Assembly (NCBI GenBank): GCA_021809235.1
Contig: JAKBAG010000102.1
Span: 1-9,588, forward strand
Direction of reading: 5' to 3'
DNA length: 9,588 nt
From: Acidobacteriota bacterium
GTDB taxonomy: Bacteria; Acidobacteriota; Terriglobia; Terriglobales; Acidobacteriaceae
The notes beneath the pieces are model-generated. The model searched no databases and was not told the origin of the DNA. It worked only from the letters and a program-made list of their open reading frames with translations. Positions 1 to 6,527 of the stretch are shown here, piece by piece (within the stretch, counting starts at the first letter, position 1; each line of letters begins with the position of its first letter). Both the position numbers and the translations under genes were made by a program.

Positions 1-119
1 TGAATGACGGCAATGGCCTCCTGCTCGTCGCCGGGCACATAAAAGTCCGACATGCCCATACAGCCCAATCCGATGCGGGCCACCTGGATTCCTGTCCTGG
101 AAAATTCCTTGAATTCCAT
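1..119 (-). CDS. Aldo/keto reductase, N-terminal fragment (gene runs off the left edge)
   Basis: Only the first 39 codons are present, read leftwards from the ATG at 119-117. The translation contains RTGIQVARIGLGCMGMSDFY, followed by a DEQEAIAVI stretch. This is the first beta strand and NADPH-barrel entry typical of aldo/keto reductases of the YakC/AKR13-like kind, which reduce aldehydes or ketones, often sugars, with NADPH in the cytoplasm. The catalytic Asp-Tyr-Lys-His residues lie beyond the edge and cannot be checked. An AAGGAG Shine-Dalgarno (complement of 127-132) sits 7 bases before the ATG and supports this start. The gene is divergent from a GntR-LacI regulator, which suggests, as inference, that the regulator controls it. 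The family call is firm from the N-terminal signature; the substrate is unknown. Confidence 0.88.
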   Translation of the reverse strand, partial: MEFKEFSRTGIQVARIGLGCMGMSDFYVPGDEQEAIAVI

Positions 120-220
120 TCGTGCACTCCTTCACGGCCAGTCTACATGGACAGCAATTACGCCGGGAAATGCTGCTTCTTCGCTACCTCTTCTCCTCCG
201 AAGGATTGGGTTTCCGCACT

Positions 221-250
221 ATAATGTCTCTACGATTTGGCAGACATTAT
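221..250. promoter_or_regulatory. Candidate operator: perfect 9-bp inverted repeat
   Basis: ATAATGTCT (221-229) is repeated as its exact reverse complement AGACATTAT (242-250), separated by 12 bases. It lies in the gap between the divergent reductase and regulator genes, about 75 bases before the regulator ATG and about 100 before the reductase ATG. The left arm overlaps a TATAAT hexamer (220-225), and a TTGGCA hexamer (237-242) falls in the spacer and right arm, so a bound dimer could block a promoter in either direction. No well-spaced -35/-10 pair could be fixed. The repeat is seen directly; its role as the binding site of the neighbouring regulator is inference. Confidence 0.5.
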
Positions 251-314
251 GTTGGATTTGTTTGCCTAAATGGCCGTCCGGACAATGCTGAGCAAGTTAG
301 AAAGCACGACCAGT

Positions 315-321
315 GGAGGAG
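315..321 (+). promoter_or_regulatory. Shine-Dalgarno deciding the regulator start
   Basis: GGAGGAG lies 3 bases before the ATG at 325. A GTG at 313 in the same frame would extend the protein by four residues but overlaps this ribosome binding site, so the ATG at 325 is preferred. Confidence 0.75.
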
Positions 322-324
322 CGC

Positions 325-1539
325 ATGGCAAAACGGCAGGGGAATGAGCTACCGGTGGAAACCGATGAAAGTGCAGGAAAAAGCATCCCAAAGCATCAAC
401 TGATCTTCGATTCGCTGCACAATCGCATTCTCACCGGGGTATACAAGCCTGGCGACCGGCTGCCTAGCGAGGCTGAGCTTGGCAAGACATTTGACGCCTC
501 GCGTATTACCGTAGCGAAGGCCGTGCTGGAGTTGCAACGTATGAATCTGGTCTCCCGCAGGCCGGGAGCGGGAACCCACGTCACACGCAAGCCGCAGACC
601 ACTGGCTATACGCTCGGCCTGCTGATCCCGGAGCTGGGTCGCACGGAGATCTTCGAGCCCATCTGCCACGGCATGATGCGCTCGCCCTTTGCGCGTCCCG
701 ATTCGTTGCTCTGGCCCAACGTCTCGCGTGGTGCTATATCCAGCATGGGCAGTCCAGAGACCACCGATCGCGAAGCTGTGGAGCAGGCCGAGCACATGGC
801 ACAGTACTTTATCGCGCAGCAGGTGGCCGGCGTTTTCTTTGCTCCGCTGGAGCTGATCGCGGGCATGGATGCTGCCAATCGCCGCATCATGCGCATGCTG
901 GAGCGAGCGCGAATCCCCGTCGTACTGCTGGATCGATGCTACCTGCCCTATCCGGAGCGCTCGGACAATGATCTGGTCGGTATCGACAATCGCAGAACCG
1001 GGTTCCAGATCACCCAGCACCTGTTGCGCAATGGGGCTACGCGCCTGCTCTTCTTTGCCGAGCCGAACTCGGCGTCCACTGTGGATGGCCGAATCTCCGG
1101 GTTTCTGGGGGCCTGTCGGCATGCACGGCTTGGCAGCGGCCACGTGGCGGTGCGGATGGCGCATGCGCTCGACCAGTCCACCGTCAAGCGGATTCTGGAA
1201 CAGGATGCGCCGGACGGGATTATCTGCGCCAATGACGTAACCGCTGCACGGCTGATGCAGACGCTGATCGCGCTGGGTCGGCAGATTCCATCTGAGATTC
1301 GCATTGCCGGAATCGATGATGTGCGCTATGCCAGTCTGCTGCCGGTTCCGCTCACCACCATGCATCAGGACTGCAATGCCATCGGGGTTATCGCCATGGC
1401 CACCATGCTGCAGCGGCTGGAGCATCCCGAGCTTCCCACGCGGGAGATACTGCTGCCCACGCATCTGGTGGTGCGCAACTCCTGCGGAAGCCAGTTGGCC
1501 CCAGCGCGGCAGGCGCAGCCTGCATCCGCGAACGAATAG
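325..1539 (+). CDS. GntR-family transcriptional regulator with LacI/GalR-type ligand-binding domain (AraR-like)
   Basis: A 404-residue cytoplasmic DNA-binding protein. Residues about 24-88 form a GntR winged helix-turn-helix, with the hallmark PGDRLPSEAELGKTFDASR followed by a RPGAGTHV wing. Residues about 95-387 resemble the periplasmic-binding-protein fold of LacI/GalR regulators: GIDNRRTGFQ at 219-228, DGIICANDVTAARL at 297-310, IAGIDDVRYASLL at 327-339, and an ILLPTHLVVRNSC end. This domain order is that of AraR, the arabinose repressor, in which sugar binding releases the operator. The ligand here cannot be read from sequence; a mono- or oligosaccharide is the reasonable guess. The first 20 residues and the last 15 or so are polar and probably disordered. 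It is divergent from an aldo/keto reductase and may also repress itself through the inverted repeat upstream. It is convergent with a cytochrome c gene 21 bases away, which looks unrelated. Confidence 0.9.
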   Translation: MAKRQGNELPVETDESAGKSIPKHQLIFDSLHNRILTGVYKPGDRLPSEAELGKTFDASRITVAKAVLELQRMNLVSRRPGAGTHVTRKPQTTGYTLGLLIPELGRTEIFEPICHGMMRSPFARPDSLLWPNVSRGAISSMGSPETTDREAVEQAEHMAQYFIAQQVAGVFFAPLELIAGMDAANRRIMRMLERARIPVVLLDRCYLPYPERSDNDLVGIDNRRTGFQITQHLLRNGATRLLFFAEPNSASTVDGRISGFLGACRHARLGSGHVAVRMAHALDQSTVKRILEQDAPDGIICANDVTAARLMQTLIALGRQIPSEIRIAGIDDVRYASLLPVPLTTMHQDCNAIGVIAMATMLQRLEHPELPTREILLPTHLVVRNSCGSQLAPARQAQPASANE

Positions 1540-1560
1540 CCATCGCAGGCCGTGTTTGCC

Positions 1561-1968
1561 TCAGGAGCCGGTGTGGGCGGCGGCAACAGGATGAGGATGC
1601 GAACGGAGCCAGACCACCAGGCTGGTGACCTCATCCTGCGTCAGGGAGTCGCCAAAGCCGGGCATCTTGGGTCCGCCGTTTTCAATCTGCCGGGCCAACC
1701 GGGCTCCGCGCCAATGCCACCATCCCAGATGGGTCAGCGGGGGACCTTTGGGACTGCCCTGTGCCTGCCTGCCGTGGCAAAAGGCGCAGCCCTTGGTGGC
1801 ATAGATCCTGCCACCTGCCGCAATCCTGTCCTTGTGGCTGAGTGCGTGGGTGGAACTCTCTGGAAAAGCCTGAATTCCACTGGTAAGGAAGACAAGCAGC
1901 AGGCTGAGCAATTGGCAATCACGGCGAAGGGAGCGTCGCATGGTCAGTTTCAGTGTAGCGAAGTACAA
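1561..1968 (-). CDS. Small monoheme cytochrome c, exported
   Basis: A 135-residue class I-type cytochrome c. A basic N-terminus (RRSLRRD) leads into a hydrophobic segment at about 20-34, ending SGIQA, which reads as a Sec signal peptide; the mature protein would be periplasmic. The single heme site is CAFCH at 61-65, and Met102 in the PKMPGFGD segment is the likely distal ligand, followed by the usual C-terminal helix (LTQDEVTSLVVWLRS). The start chosen is TTG at 1968, because GGAGGG lies 6 bases upstream and the codon directly follows the stop of the upstream pentaheme gene, suggesting translational coupling. An in-frame ATG at 1941 would give 126 residues with the signal peptide intact but has no clear Shine-Dalgarno. 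The likely role is to carry electrons to or from the pentaheme partner, which is inference. Confidence 0.88.
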   Translation of the reverse strand: MYFATLKLTMRRSLRRDCQLLSLLLVFLTSGIQAFPESSTHALSHKDRIAAGGRIYATKGCAFCHGRQAQGSPKGPPLTHLGWWHWRGARLARQIENGGPKMPGFGDSLTQDEVTSLVVWLRSHPHPVAAAHTGS

Positions 1969-4452
1969 CTATTGCCCTCCACCGCTCATGTAGGTGTACT
2001 GCACCTTGGTTGATTTCTGCGGGGTCTCTCCGGTCAGGTCATGCACGTGCCATGCCACGCTTTCGCTGGCGATCTCAGGGTGCTTGCGCAGGAACTCCAG
2101 CGCATAGACCGATGCGGTTGGATCGGGCTTCTCATCGGCGAACCGCGCCGCCTCATAGCTGGCCTTGGTGCGCTGGTGAAGCCGACGATAGAGAATGGCC
2201 AGGTTGTAGTGCGCCGCCAGATTATCCGGGTCAATCCCCTGCATCCGCTGGTAGATATCCTCAGCCTTGGTGTACTCGTGCTTCTGGTAGTAGCTGAAGC
2301 CAAGCTCGCGCAGAGCATCGAGGGAGCGCGGGTAGTGGGTGAGCACGGATTCCAGATCGACAATGGCCTGGTTCACCTGCCCTTCATTGCGCTCCACCAG
2401 TGCGCGATAGTAGAGTGCGCGGGAGTCGCCCGGAGCCAGCGCCAGTGCTTTGGCAAGGTTCGGACGGGCGTCATCATATTTTTCCCACAGAATCTGGACC
2501 ACAGCCATGTTCGTGTATGCGTCGGCATAGCTGGGGCGCAGAGCTGCCACGCGTTCAAAGGCATGTACGGAGGCCGCATACTGCTGTGCGTCCAGGAGTG
2601 CAATCCCGTAGTTGTTCCAGCGCATCCACTCCGGATTTTCATCCGGCAGCGGATGACTGGCCGAGTTTCGACCCACTGTGATCGTGCGCGTCGTCGAAGC
2701 CATAGTGACTACCGGCTCCGGGTAATGCTTGTGGTTCATGGCAAAGTCGATGAAGTGCTGATTGAACCGGCGATAGAGCACGGATGCGGTGATCTGCACC
2801 TGCCCCTTGGTCTGCTGCGGCAGGCGGAAGCGATAGCGCACCAGCTGGCTGCGACCCGATTGGATGGTGTTGTTGTAGGCAAGCGTCCGGTTATGCCAGA
2901 TCTGGTGCAGATCATTGAACTCGCCGTGCTTGTTAATGATGCGGTTGGTGAATGAGTGAGCCGAGGTGTCCAGATTGCCGTCCGGCTGCAGATAGCCGCT
3001 CTGGGCAAGAATCTTGCCACTCCCATCCTTGACCGTGAACTGTACCCAGGCCTCATAGAAATCACGCTGCTCAGGTACAAACGAGTGGCCAATCCCCTTG
3101 TTCTGGATGACCACATCGGCCACCAGCGTCTCCCCGCCAACCAGGGAGAAATCGGTGTTGCCCAGCGGAGCAACCAGCACGGAATCGCCACGGGTGGCTC
3201 CGGCATTTTCCATTTCCAGTGCGAACAGGTCCACGTTGAAGACGCCGGTTTGCAGGAAGGCTTCTGTCTTCTGCAGCTGCTCCGGATACTTGTAGTACTG
3301 CGGAATCAGGGTGTTGGCGCCAATCCAGCGATGACTGGCCAGCATGCCGGAAGTATCCCCATAATCTGTGGAACCGGCCGGCAGAGGTTCGCTCTTCATG
3401 TGGCAGGTCTGGCAGGTGGAGACCGTATCCTTGCGGTAGAACGGCAGCGGAGACTCCTTGGCAAAGCTCGTCTTCTGCCACTCGTCATAGACCGTGAAGG
3501 CGCGCAGCCACTTGTAGTTGTCCATGGTCCTGGGCAGGGCGGCCTTGTGGCAGGCGGCACAGAACTCCGAGGTGCGGAGCAGGGGTCGCATTACGGCCTC
3601 GCTGTGCCGGTCCAGATGCGCCAGAATCTCGCTGTCGGGCACAGGTGTGGTGATGGGCTTGCCGTTTTCGTCCACCATCACTGCAGGAATGCCCATCACA
3701 TAGCTGCCGGTCCCCATCGTTGTGGTGGAAACCATAGCATGGCAGGTCATACAGGTCACGCCCTCGTTGGCAAAAGGACGCTTGCGCGGCATGCCCTGCG
3801 ACAGATCGCCTGAAAGCAGTGCCACCGGGTTGTGGCAGCCTTCACAATGGCGGGAGTACTGTACGCCTTTTTCGTTGATCAGCATGTCCACATTGCGGAT
3901 GTACCACGGCGCACGGAAGCTGTTTCCATGGGCAGATTGGCGCCACTGGTGGTAGCTCTCTTTGTGGCAATGGCCGCAGTATTCGGCTGTCAGAAAGGAC
4001 TTGGGGCTGTAGAACTGGCCATTTATCGAGGTGGCATTGGAGGGCAGGAAGGGATGGTCCTTGCCAAAGGCGTAGTTGTAGCGCCCGGCCACATGCTGGT
4101 CGTATTGCGTGGGCGGAATCACGGCCCATGGGGCCACGGTCGGCTGTCCGGGCGCATAGGTCGTACTGCCACCAAAGACGCCCTGCTCGTCGATGTCACT
4201 ACCCGCCTGGCCCGCTTCAGCCTGGCTCGTTCCAGTCTGAGTTGAGCCTGCCTGCGCAGATTCTGTCTGGGCTGTCGGCTGGCTGCCCGTCTTCTGTTGC
4301 TTGTCAGGCCGAGAGTGCGGTGCAGCCGAAAGCGAAGGCAGCGCAAGGGCTACCAGGCATGCCGCGAGGGCAAACCGAAACGCGTGGGACAAAGTAGCCT
4401 GCCTGCTGTGGGCAGATACCGGGGGAAGTGTCAGCAACGGAATGGACTGCAT
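1969..4452 (-). CDS. Exported pentaheme cytochrome c (c554-like) with C-terminal TPR repeats
   Basis: An 827-residue protein read from the ATG at 4452, with GGAGGT 10 bases upstream (complement of 4463-4468). Residues about 24-44 are a hydrophobic signal segment, and 50-86 form a Gln/Thr/Ser/Ala/Gly-rich linker. Five CxxCH heme sites follow: CGHCH 159-163, CEGCH 203-207, CMTCH 234-238, CAACH 298-302 and CQTCH 347-351. The first is followed by SYHQWRQSAHGNSF, a pattern of the cytochrome c554 family in which a downstream His can serve as second heme ligand. Residues about 420-595 look beta-rich, with an NKGIGHSFVPEQRDFYEAW signature. About 605-790 hold roughly five TPR-like helical repeats (NYGIALLDAQQYAASVHAF, AHYNLAILYRRLHQRTKAS), normally used for protein contacts. 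It probably moves electrons in the periplasm, with the TPR part docking a partner. The substrate is unknown. The next gene downstream is a monoheme cytochrome with no spacer. Confidence 0.9.
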   Translation of the reverse strand: MQSIPLLTLPPVSAHSRQATLSHAFRFALAACLVALALPSLSAAPHSRPDKQQKTGSQPTAQTESAQAGSTQTGTSQAEAGQAGSDIDEQGVFGGSTTYAPGQPTVAPWAVIPPTQYDQHVAGRYNYAFGKDHPFLPSNATSINGQFYSPKSFLTAEYCGHCHKESYHQWRQSAHGNSFRAPWYIRNVDMLINEKGVQYSRHCEGCHNPVALLSGDLSQGMPRKRPFANEGVTCMTCHAMVSTTTMGTGSYVMGIPAVMVDENGKPITTPVPDSEILAHLDRHSEAVMRPLLRTSEFCAACHKAALPRTMDNYKWLRAFTVYDEWQKTSFAKESPLPFYRKDTVSTCQTCHMKSEPLPAGSTDYGDTSGMLASHRWIGANTLIPQYYKYPEQLQKTEAFLQTGVFNVDLFALEMENAGATRGDSVLVAPLGNTDFSLVGGETLVADVVIQNKGIGHSFVPEQRDFYEAWVQFTVKDGSGKILAQSGYLQPDGNLDTSAHSFTNRIINKHGEFNDLHQIWHNRTLAYNNTIQSGRSQLVRYRFRLPQQTKGQVQITASVLYRRFNQHFIDFAMNHKHYPEPVVTMASTTRTITVGRNSASHPLPDENPEWMRWNNYGIALLDAQQYAASVHAFERVAALRPSYADAYTNMAVVQILWEKYDDARPNLAKALALAPGDSRALYYRALVERNEGQVNQAIVDLESVLTHYPRSLDALRELGFSYYQKHEYTKAEDIYQRMQGIDPDNLAAHYNLAILYRRLHQRTKASYEAARFADEKPDPTASVYALEFLRKHPEIASESVAWHVHDLTGETPQKSTKVQYTYMSGGGQ
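1975..1980 (-). promoter_or_regulatory. Shine-Dalgarno inside the pentaheme gene, for the TTG start of the small cytochrome
   Basis: The complement reads GGAGGG, then CAATAG, then TTG. The site lies within the last codons (Gly-Gly-Gln) and the TAG stop is part of the spacer, so a ribosome ending the pentaheme gene would finish on the start of the next. This favours TTG at 1968 over ATG at 1941. Confidence 0.6.
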
Positions 4453-4734
4453 GCTTGGCCTGACCTCCAGAAAATCGTACAGGCTCCGGTGGATCGTGCA
4501 TACCGATATGGGGCTATCGGAAAGCTGGAACGCCGTACCTGCGAAGACTAGCAGGACTCTATCCAGGGTTGTCTTCCACCGAAGGTTGGAGGTTTATCTC
4601 CGTCCTGTGGAACAGAACCGGTACATTTTTTCGGCATGTGGGATGTATCTGCCGCGCGGGGATGGAAGCCGCTGGCGCGTTGAACGGGGAATCTTTTACG
4701 ATGAAGCGCGAAAAGGTCTGTCTGAAGTGCGATT

Positions 4735-4753
4735 CCGGAACAGTCCATTCCGG
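4735..4753. repeat. Short inverted repeat upstream of nuoA
   Basis: CCGGAA (4735-4740) and TTCCGG (4748-4753) are exact reverse complements with a 7-base loop. The left arm is itself part of the palindrome TTCCGGAA (4733-4740), so ATTCCGG also appears as a direct repeat 15 bases apart (4732 and 4747). The element lies 65 bases before the nuoA ATG. It could be an operator or a leader hairpin; its short stem means chance is also possible. Confidence 0.3.
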
Positions 4754-4800
4754 GTGTTTGGAAGCTTCAGTCAAGCATGGAAAGCCGCAGATTCCGCCTT

Positions 4801-4807
4801 GGGGAGG
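4801..4807 (+). promoter_or_regulatory. Shine-Dalgarno deciding the nuoA start
   Basis: GGGGAGG stands 11 bases before the ATG at 4819 and lies inside the frame if translation began at the upstream ATG at 4777, which itself lacks a good site. NuoA proteins normally begin within a few residues of the MYxP-type segment, which also favours 4819 (ATGs at 4822 and 4828 are less well spaced). Confidence 0.55.
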
Positions 4808-4818
4808 CTACAAACGTC

Positions 4819-5187
4819 ATGATGTCCATGTATGCGCCGGTCATGATTCTGTTTCTGGCTGCATTGGGATTTGCCTTGGCGCCGCTGCTTCTGGCTCGGC
4901 TCTGGGCGCTGTGGGTCTCGCCAGCCAAGCCTAATGCCATCAAAAATGCGATCTATGAATGTGGTCTCGAGTCCCGGGGCGATGCCTGGGTGCAGTTCCG
5001 CTCCGGCTACTATCTTTACGCCATCATCTTTCTCGTTTTTGATGTGGAAGCTGTCTTCCTGCTTCCGTTTGCGGTTGCTTTCACGGGGCTGGGTACAGGT
5101 GCCTGCCTGGCAATGCTGGTCTTTGTTCTGCTGCTGGCGGAAGGACTGGCCTGGGCATGGGCCAAGGGTGTGCTGACCTGGGCGTAA
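4819..5187 (+). CDS. nuoA: NADH-quinone oxidoreductase subunit A (complex I membrane subunit)
   Basis: A 122-residue membrane protein, the homologue of mitochondrial ND3, located at the junction of the membrane arm and peripheral arm of complex I. Three hydrophobic segments are visible at about 6-29, 63-84 and 94-114. The loop between the first and second carries YECG (46-49), whose Cys corresponds to the conformationally mobile Cys of ND3, and GDAWVQF. The second segment contains FDVEAVFLLPFA (74-85), with the conserved acidic residues near the quinone channel. Length is normal for the family. A longer start at 4777 would add 14 residues (MESRRFRLGEATNV) that do not resemble NuoA. It is the first gene of the operon; nuoB follows after 36 bases. 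Confidence 0.93.
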   Translation: MMSMYAPVMILFLAALGFALAPLLLARLWALWVSPAKPNAIKNAIYECGLESRGDAWVQFRSGYYLYAIIFLVFDVEAVFLLPFAVAFTGLGTGACLAMLVFVLLLAEGLAWAWAKGVLTWA

Positions 5188-5223
5188 GGCAACAGGGGCC
5201 AACAGTGGCAAAAGGAGGGATCC

Positions 5224-5862
5224 ATGGCTGTAGAGCCAGATCTCAAGATTGAACTCGGCAAGCAGGGCGTCTTTGTCACGACGTTGAATGAACTCTACAA
5301 CTGGGGCCGTCGGAACTCTGTGTGGCCCATGCAGTTCGGGCTGGCCTGCTGCGCCATTGAAATGATTGCTACCACCATGGCACGCTACGATCTGGCGCGC
5401 TTTGGTGCAGAGGTGTTTCGTCCTTCGCCTCGCCAGGCGGACCTGATGATCATCTCCGGCACTGTCACCAAAAAGATGGCTCCGCAGGTGGTCCGGCTTT
5501 ATAACCAGATGGCTGAACCGCGTTATGTGATTGCCATGGGTGCCTGCGCCATCTCTGGTGGACCCTTCAAGCAGGGGTATAACGTGCTGAAGGGCATTGA
5601 CCGCTACATCCCTGTCGATGTGCACATTCCGGGCTGCCCGCCGCGGCCGGAGGCGCTGATTCACGCCTTTATGACGCTCCAGAAGAAGATTGAGGCTCAG
5701 CCTCTGACCGGCGAAAAGCGCCCGCGCCATCTGGATGCCGATGCGCAGGGAGAATTTCCCGTTCCGGTGCCGGCTGCGCATGATCTGCAGCCTCCTGTGA
5801 ACCGGCTGGTGTGGCCGCTGCCCGCCCCCACCACTGCCTCCGAAGCCGGAGAGAATGCATGA
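5224..5862 (+). CDS. nuoB: NADH-quinone oxidoreductase subunit B (N2 iron-sulfur cluster)
   Basis: A 212-residue peripheral-arm subunit that holds the terminal 4Fe-4S cluster N2, which passes electrons to quinone. The ligands are all present: adjacent Cys42-Cys43 in GLACCAIEM, Cys108 in MGACAISGG and Cys138 in IPGCPPRPE. The conserved FRPSPRQADLMIISGTVT lies at 65-82. The family core ends near residue 156; the remaining 55 or so residues are rich in Pro and Ala, look disordered and form a C-terminal extension. A strong AGGAGG (5213-5218) precedes the ATG by 5 bases. The stop overlaps the nuoC start as ATGA. Confidence 0.96.
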   Translation: MAVEPDLKIELGKQGVFVTTLNELYNWGRRNSVWPMQFGLACCAIEMIATTMARYDLARFGAEVFRPSPRQADLMIISGTVTKKMAPQVVRLYNQMAEPRYVIAMGACAISGGPFKQGYNVLKGIDRYIPVDVHIPGCPPRPEALIHAFMTLQKKIEAQPLTGEKRPRHLDADAQGEFPVPVPAAHDLQPPVNRLVWPLPAPTTASEAGENA

Positions 5863-6527
5863 AGACCGCCGAGGAACTGTTGTCGGAGTTACAGAAAGCC
5901 CTGCCCGGCGTTCAGGTTTCGCTGGTGCTTAATCCCAGTCCTTCCGCCCAGCATGCCCTGCTGGTGGCCGCCGCAGATGCCCTGCGTGTGGCCTTCTATC
6001 TGCGCGATGAGGCTGGCTATGACTACTGCTCCAATGCGACTGGCGTGGACTGGCTGGACCGGGAAGTGGCGGAAAAGGTGAGGACGACGCGCACCGTTAA
6101 GAAAGATGTGGACGGCGTCGAGCAGGAAGTGGAGGAGACGATCGAGCAGACCGTCAAGCGCATGGAATCGGGCTATCTGGAAGCTGTCTACCACCTGTAT
6201 TCCATGAAGATGGGTCCCACCGATCCGCATCTTCCGATGGTGCTGCGCATGCGCACTGAGAATCGCACGGACCGCACCGAACTGCCTTCCCTGACTCCGG
6301 TCTGGCGCTCGGCCGAATTTCAGGAGCGGGAAATCTTTGATCTGTACGGCATTGTCTTCCGTGGACATCGTGATCTGCGACGCCTGCTGATGTGGGACGA
6401 GTTCGAGGACCATCCGATGCGTCGTGATTACGTGGATCCAGACGACTACGAGTATGAGCCGACGCCGCACGATGAAGTGCTGAAGCGGGCTGAGGCTCAT
6501 CGGGCAGCCCAGGGAGGTGCGCAATGA
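5859..6527 (+). CDS. nuoC: NADH-quinone oxidoreductase subunit C (30 kDa subunit)
   Basis: A 222-residue peripheral-arm subunit, separate from NuoD rather than fused as in E. coli. The family signature is clear: EREIFDLYGIVFRGH (156-170) followed by RDLRRLLMWDEFEDHPMRRDY (171-191). Between GVDW (62-65) and the conserved YHLYS (111-115) lies a highly charged insertion of roughly 35-40 residues (about 67-105) rich in Lys, Glu and Val, where many NuoC proteins have only a short loop. The start at 5859 overlaps the nuoB stop by four bases (ATGA) and has GGAGA at 5848-5852; an earlier in-frame ATG at 5811 lies deep within nuoB and would add 16 residues unlike the family. NuoC binds NuoD and NuoB near the quinone site and carries no cofactor. 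Confidence 0.95.
   Translation: MKTAEELLSELQKALPGVQVSLVLNPSPSAQHALLVAAADALRVAFYLRDEAGYDYCSNATGVDWLDREVAEKVRTTRTVKKDVDGVEQEVEETIEQTVKRMESGYLEAVYHLYSMKMGPTDPHLPMVLRMRTENRTDRTELPSLTPVWRSAEFQEREIFDLYGIVFRGHRDLRRLLMWDEFEDHPMRRDYVDPDDYEYEPTPHDEVLKRAEAHRAAQGGAQ

Larger units (their letters stand above)
4453..4818. other. 366-base divergent intergenic region between the cytochrome pair and the nuo operon
   Basis: This stretch must hold the promoters for both the leftward cytochrome genes and the rightward nuo genes. I found no hexamer pair with proper spacing that I would call a sigma-70 promoter; TTGTCT (4569-4574) with TTTATC (4593-4598) is the nearest and is weak. Open frames crossing it run on into nuoA or the cytochrome gene in wrong frames and show no coding character. 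It contains an inverted repeat at 4735-4753 and an 8-bp palindrome GAAGCTTC at 4761-4768. No RNA gene was recognised. Confidence 0.55.

Noticed and set aside
276..283. GTCCGGAC palindrome upstream of the regulator, considered as an operator
   Set aside because: Eight-base palindromes are common in GC-rich DNA and its arms do not extend; the 221-250 repeat is much stronger.
349..1464. A 371-codon open frame on the minus strand opposite the regulator gene
   Set aside because: It lies wholly antisense to a gene with clear GntR and LacI signatures, is rich in His, Gln and Arg with no domain, and reflects the codon bias of the GC-rich coding strand.
1509..1523. GCAGGC-GCA-GCCTGC hairpin near the end of the regulator gene, considered as a terminator
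   Set aside because: It lies inside the coding sequence and no T tract follows, so it does not look like an intrinsic terminator.
4354..4368. LAAC at residues 29-32 of the pentaheme protein, which matches a lipobox
   Set aside because: The Cys lies at the start of the hydrophobic stretch rather than its end, so a normal signal peptide cut after about residue 43 fits better than a lipoprotein.
4701..4934. A plus-strand frame starting MKREKVCLKC before nuoA, with a CxxC that might suggest a zinc or redox protein
   Set aside because: Only about 40 codons precede nuoA, the rest is nuoA in another frame, there is no second CxxC partner, and the ribosome site is weak.
4771..5781. A 336-codon minus-strand frame opposite nuoA and nuoB, and similar long frames opposite nuoC-nuoD (6497-7393) and nuoI-nuoH (8171-8965)
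   Set aside because: All mirror well-supported nuo genes, show no domain, and have the His/Gln-rich composition typical of antisense shadows.
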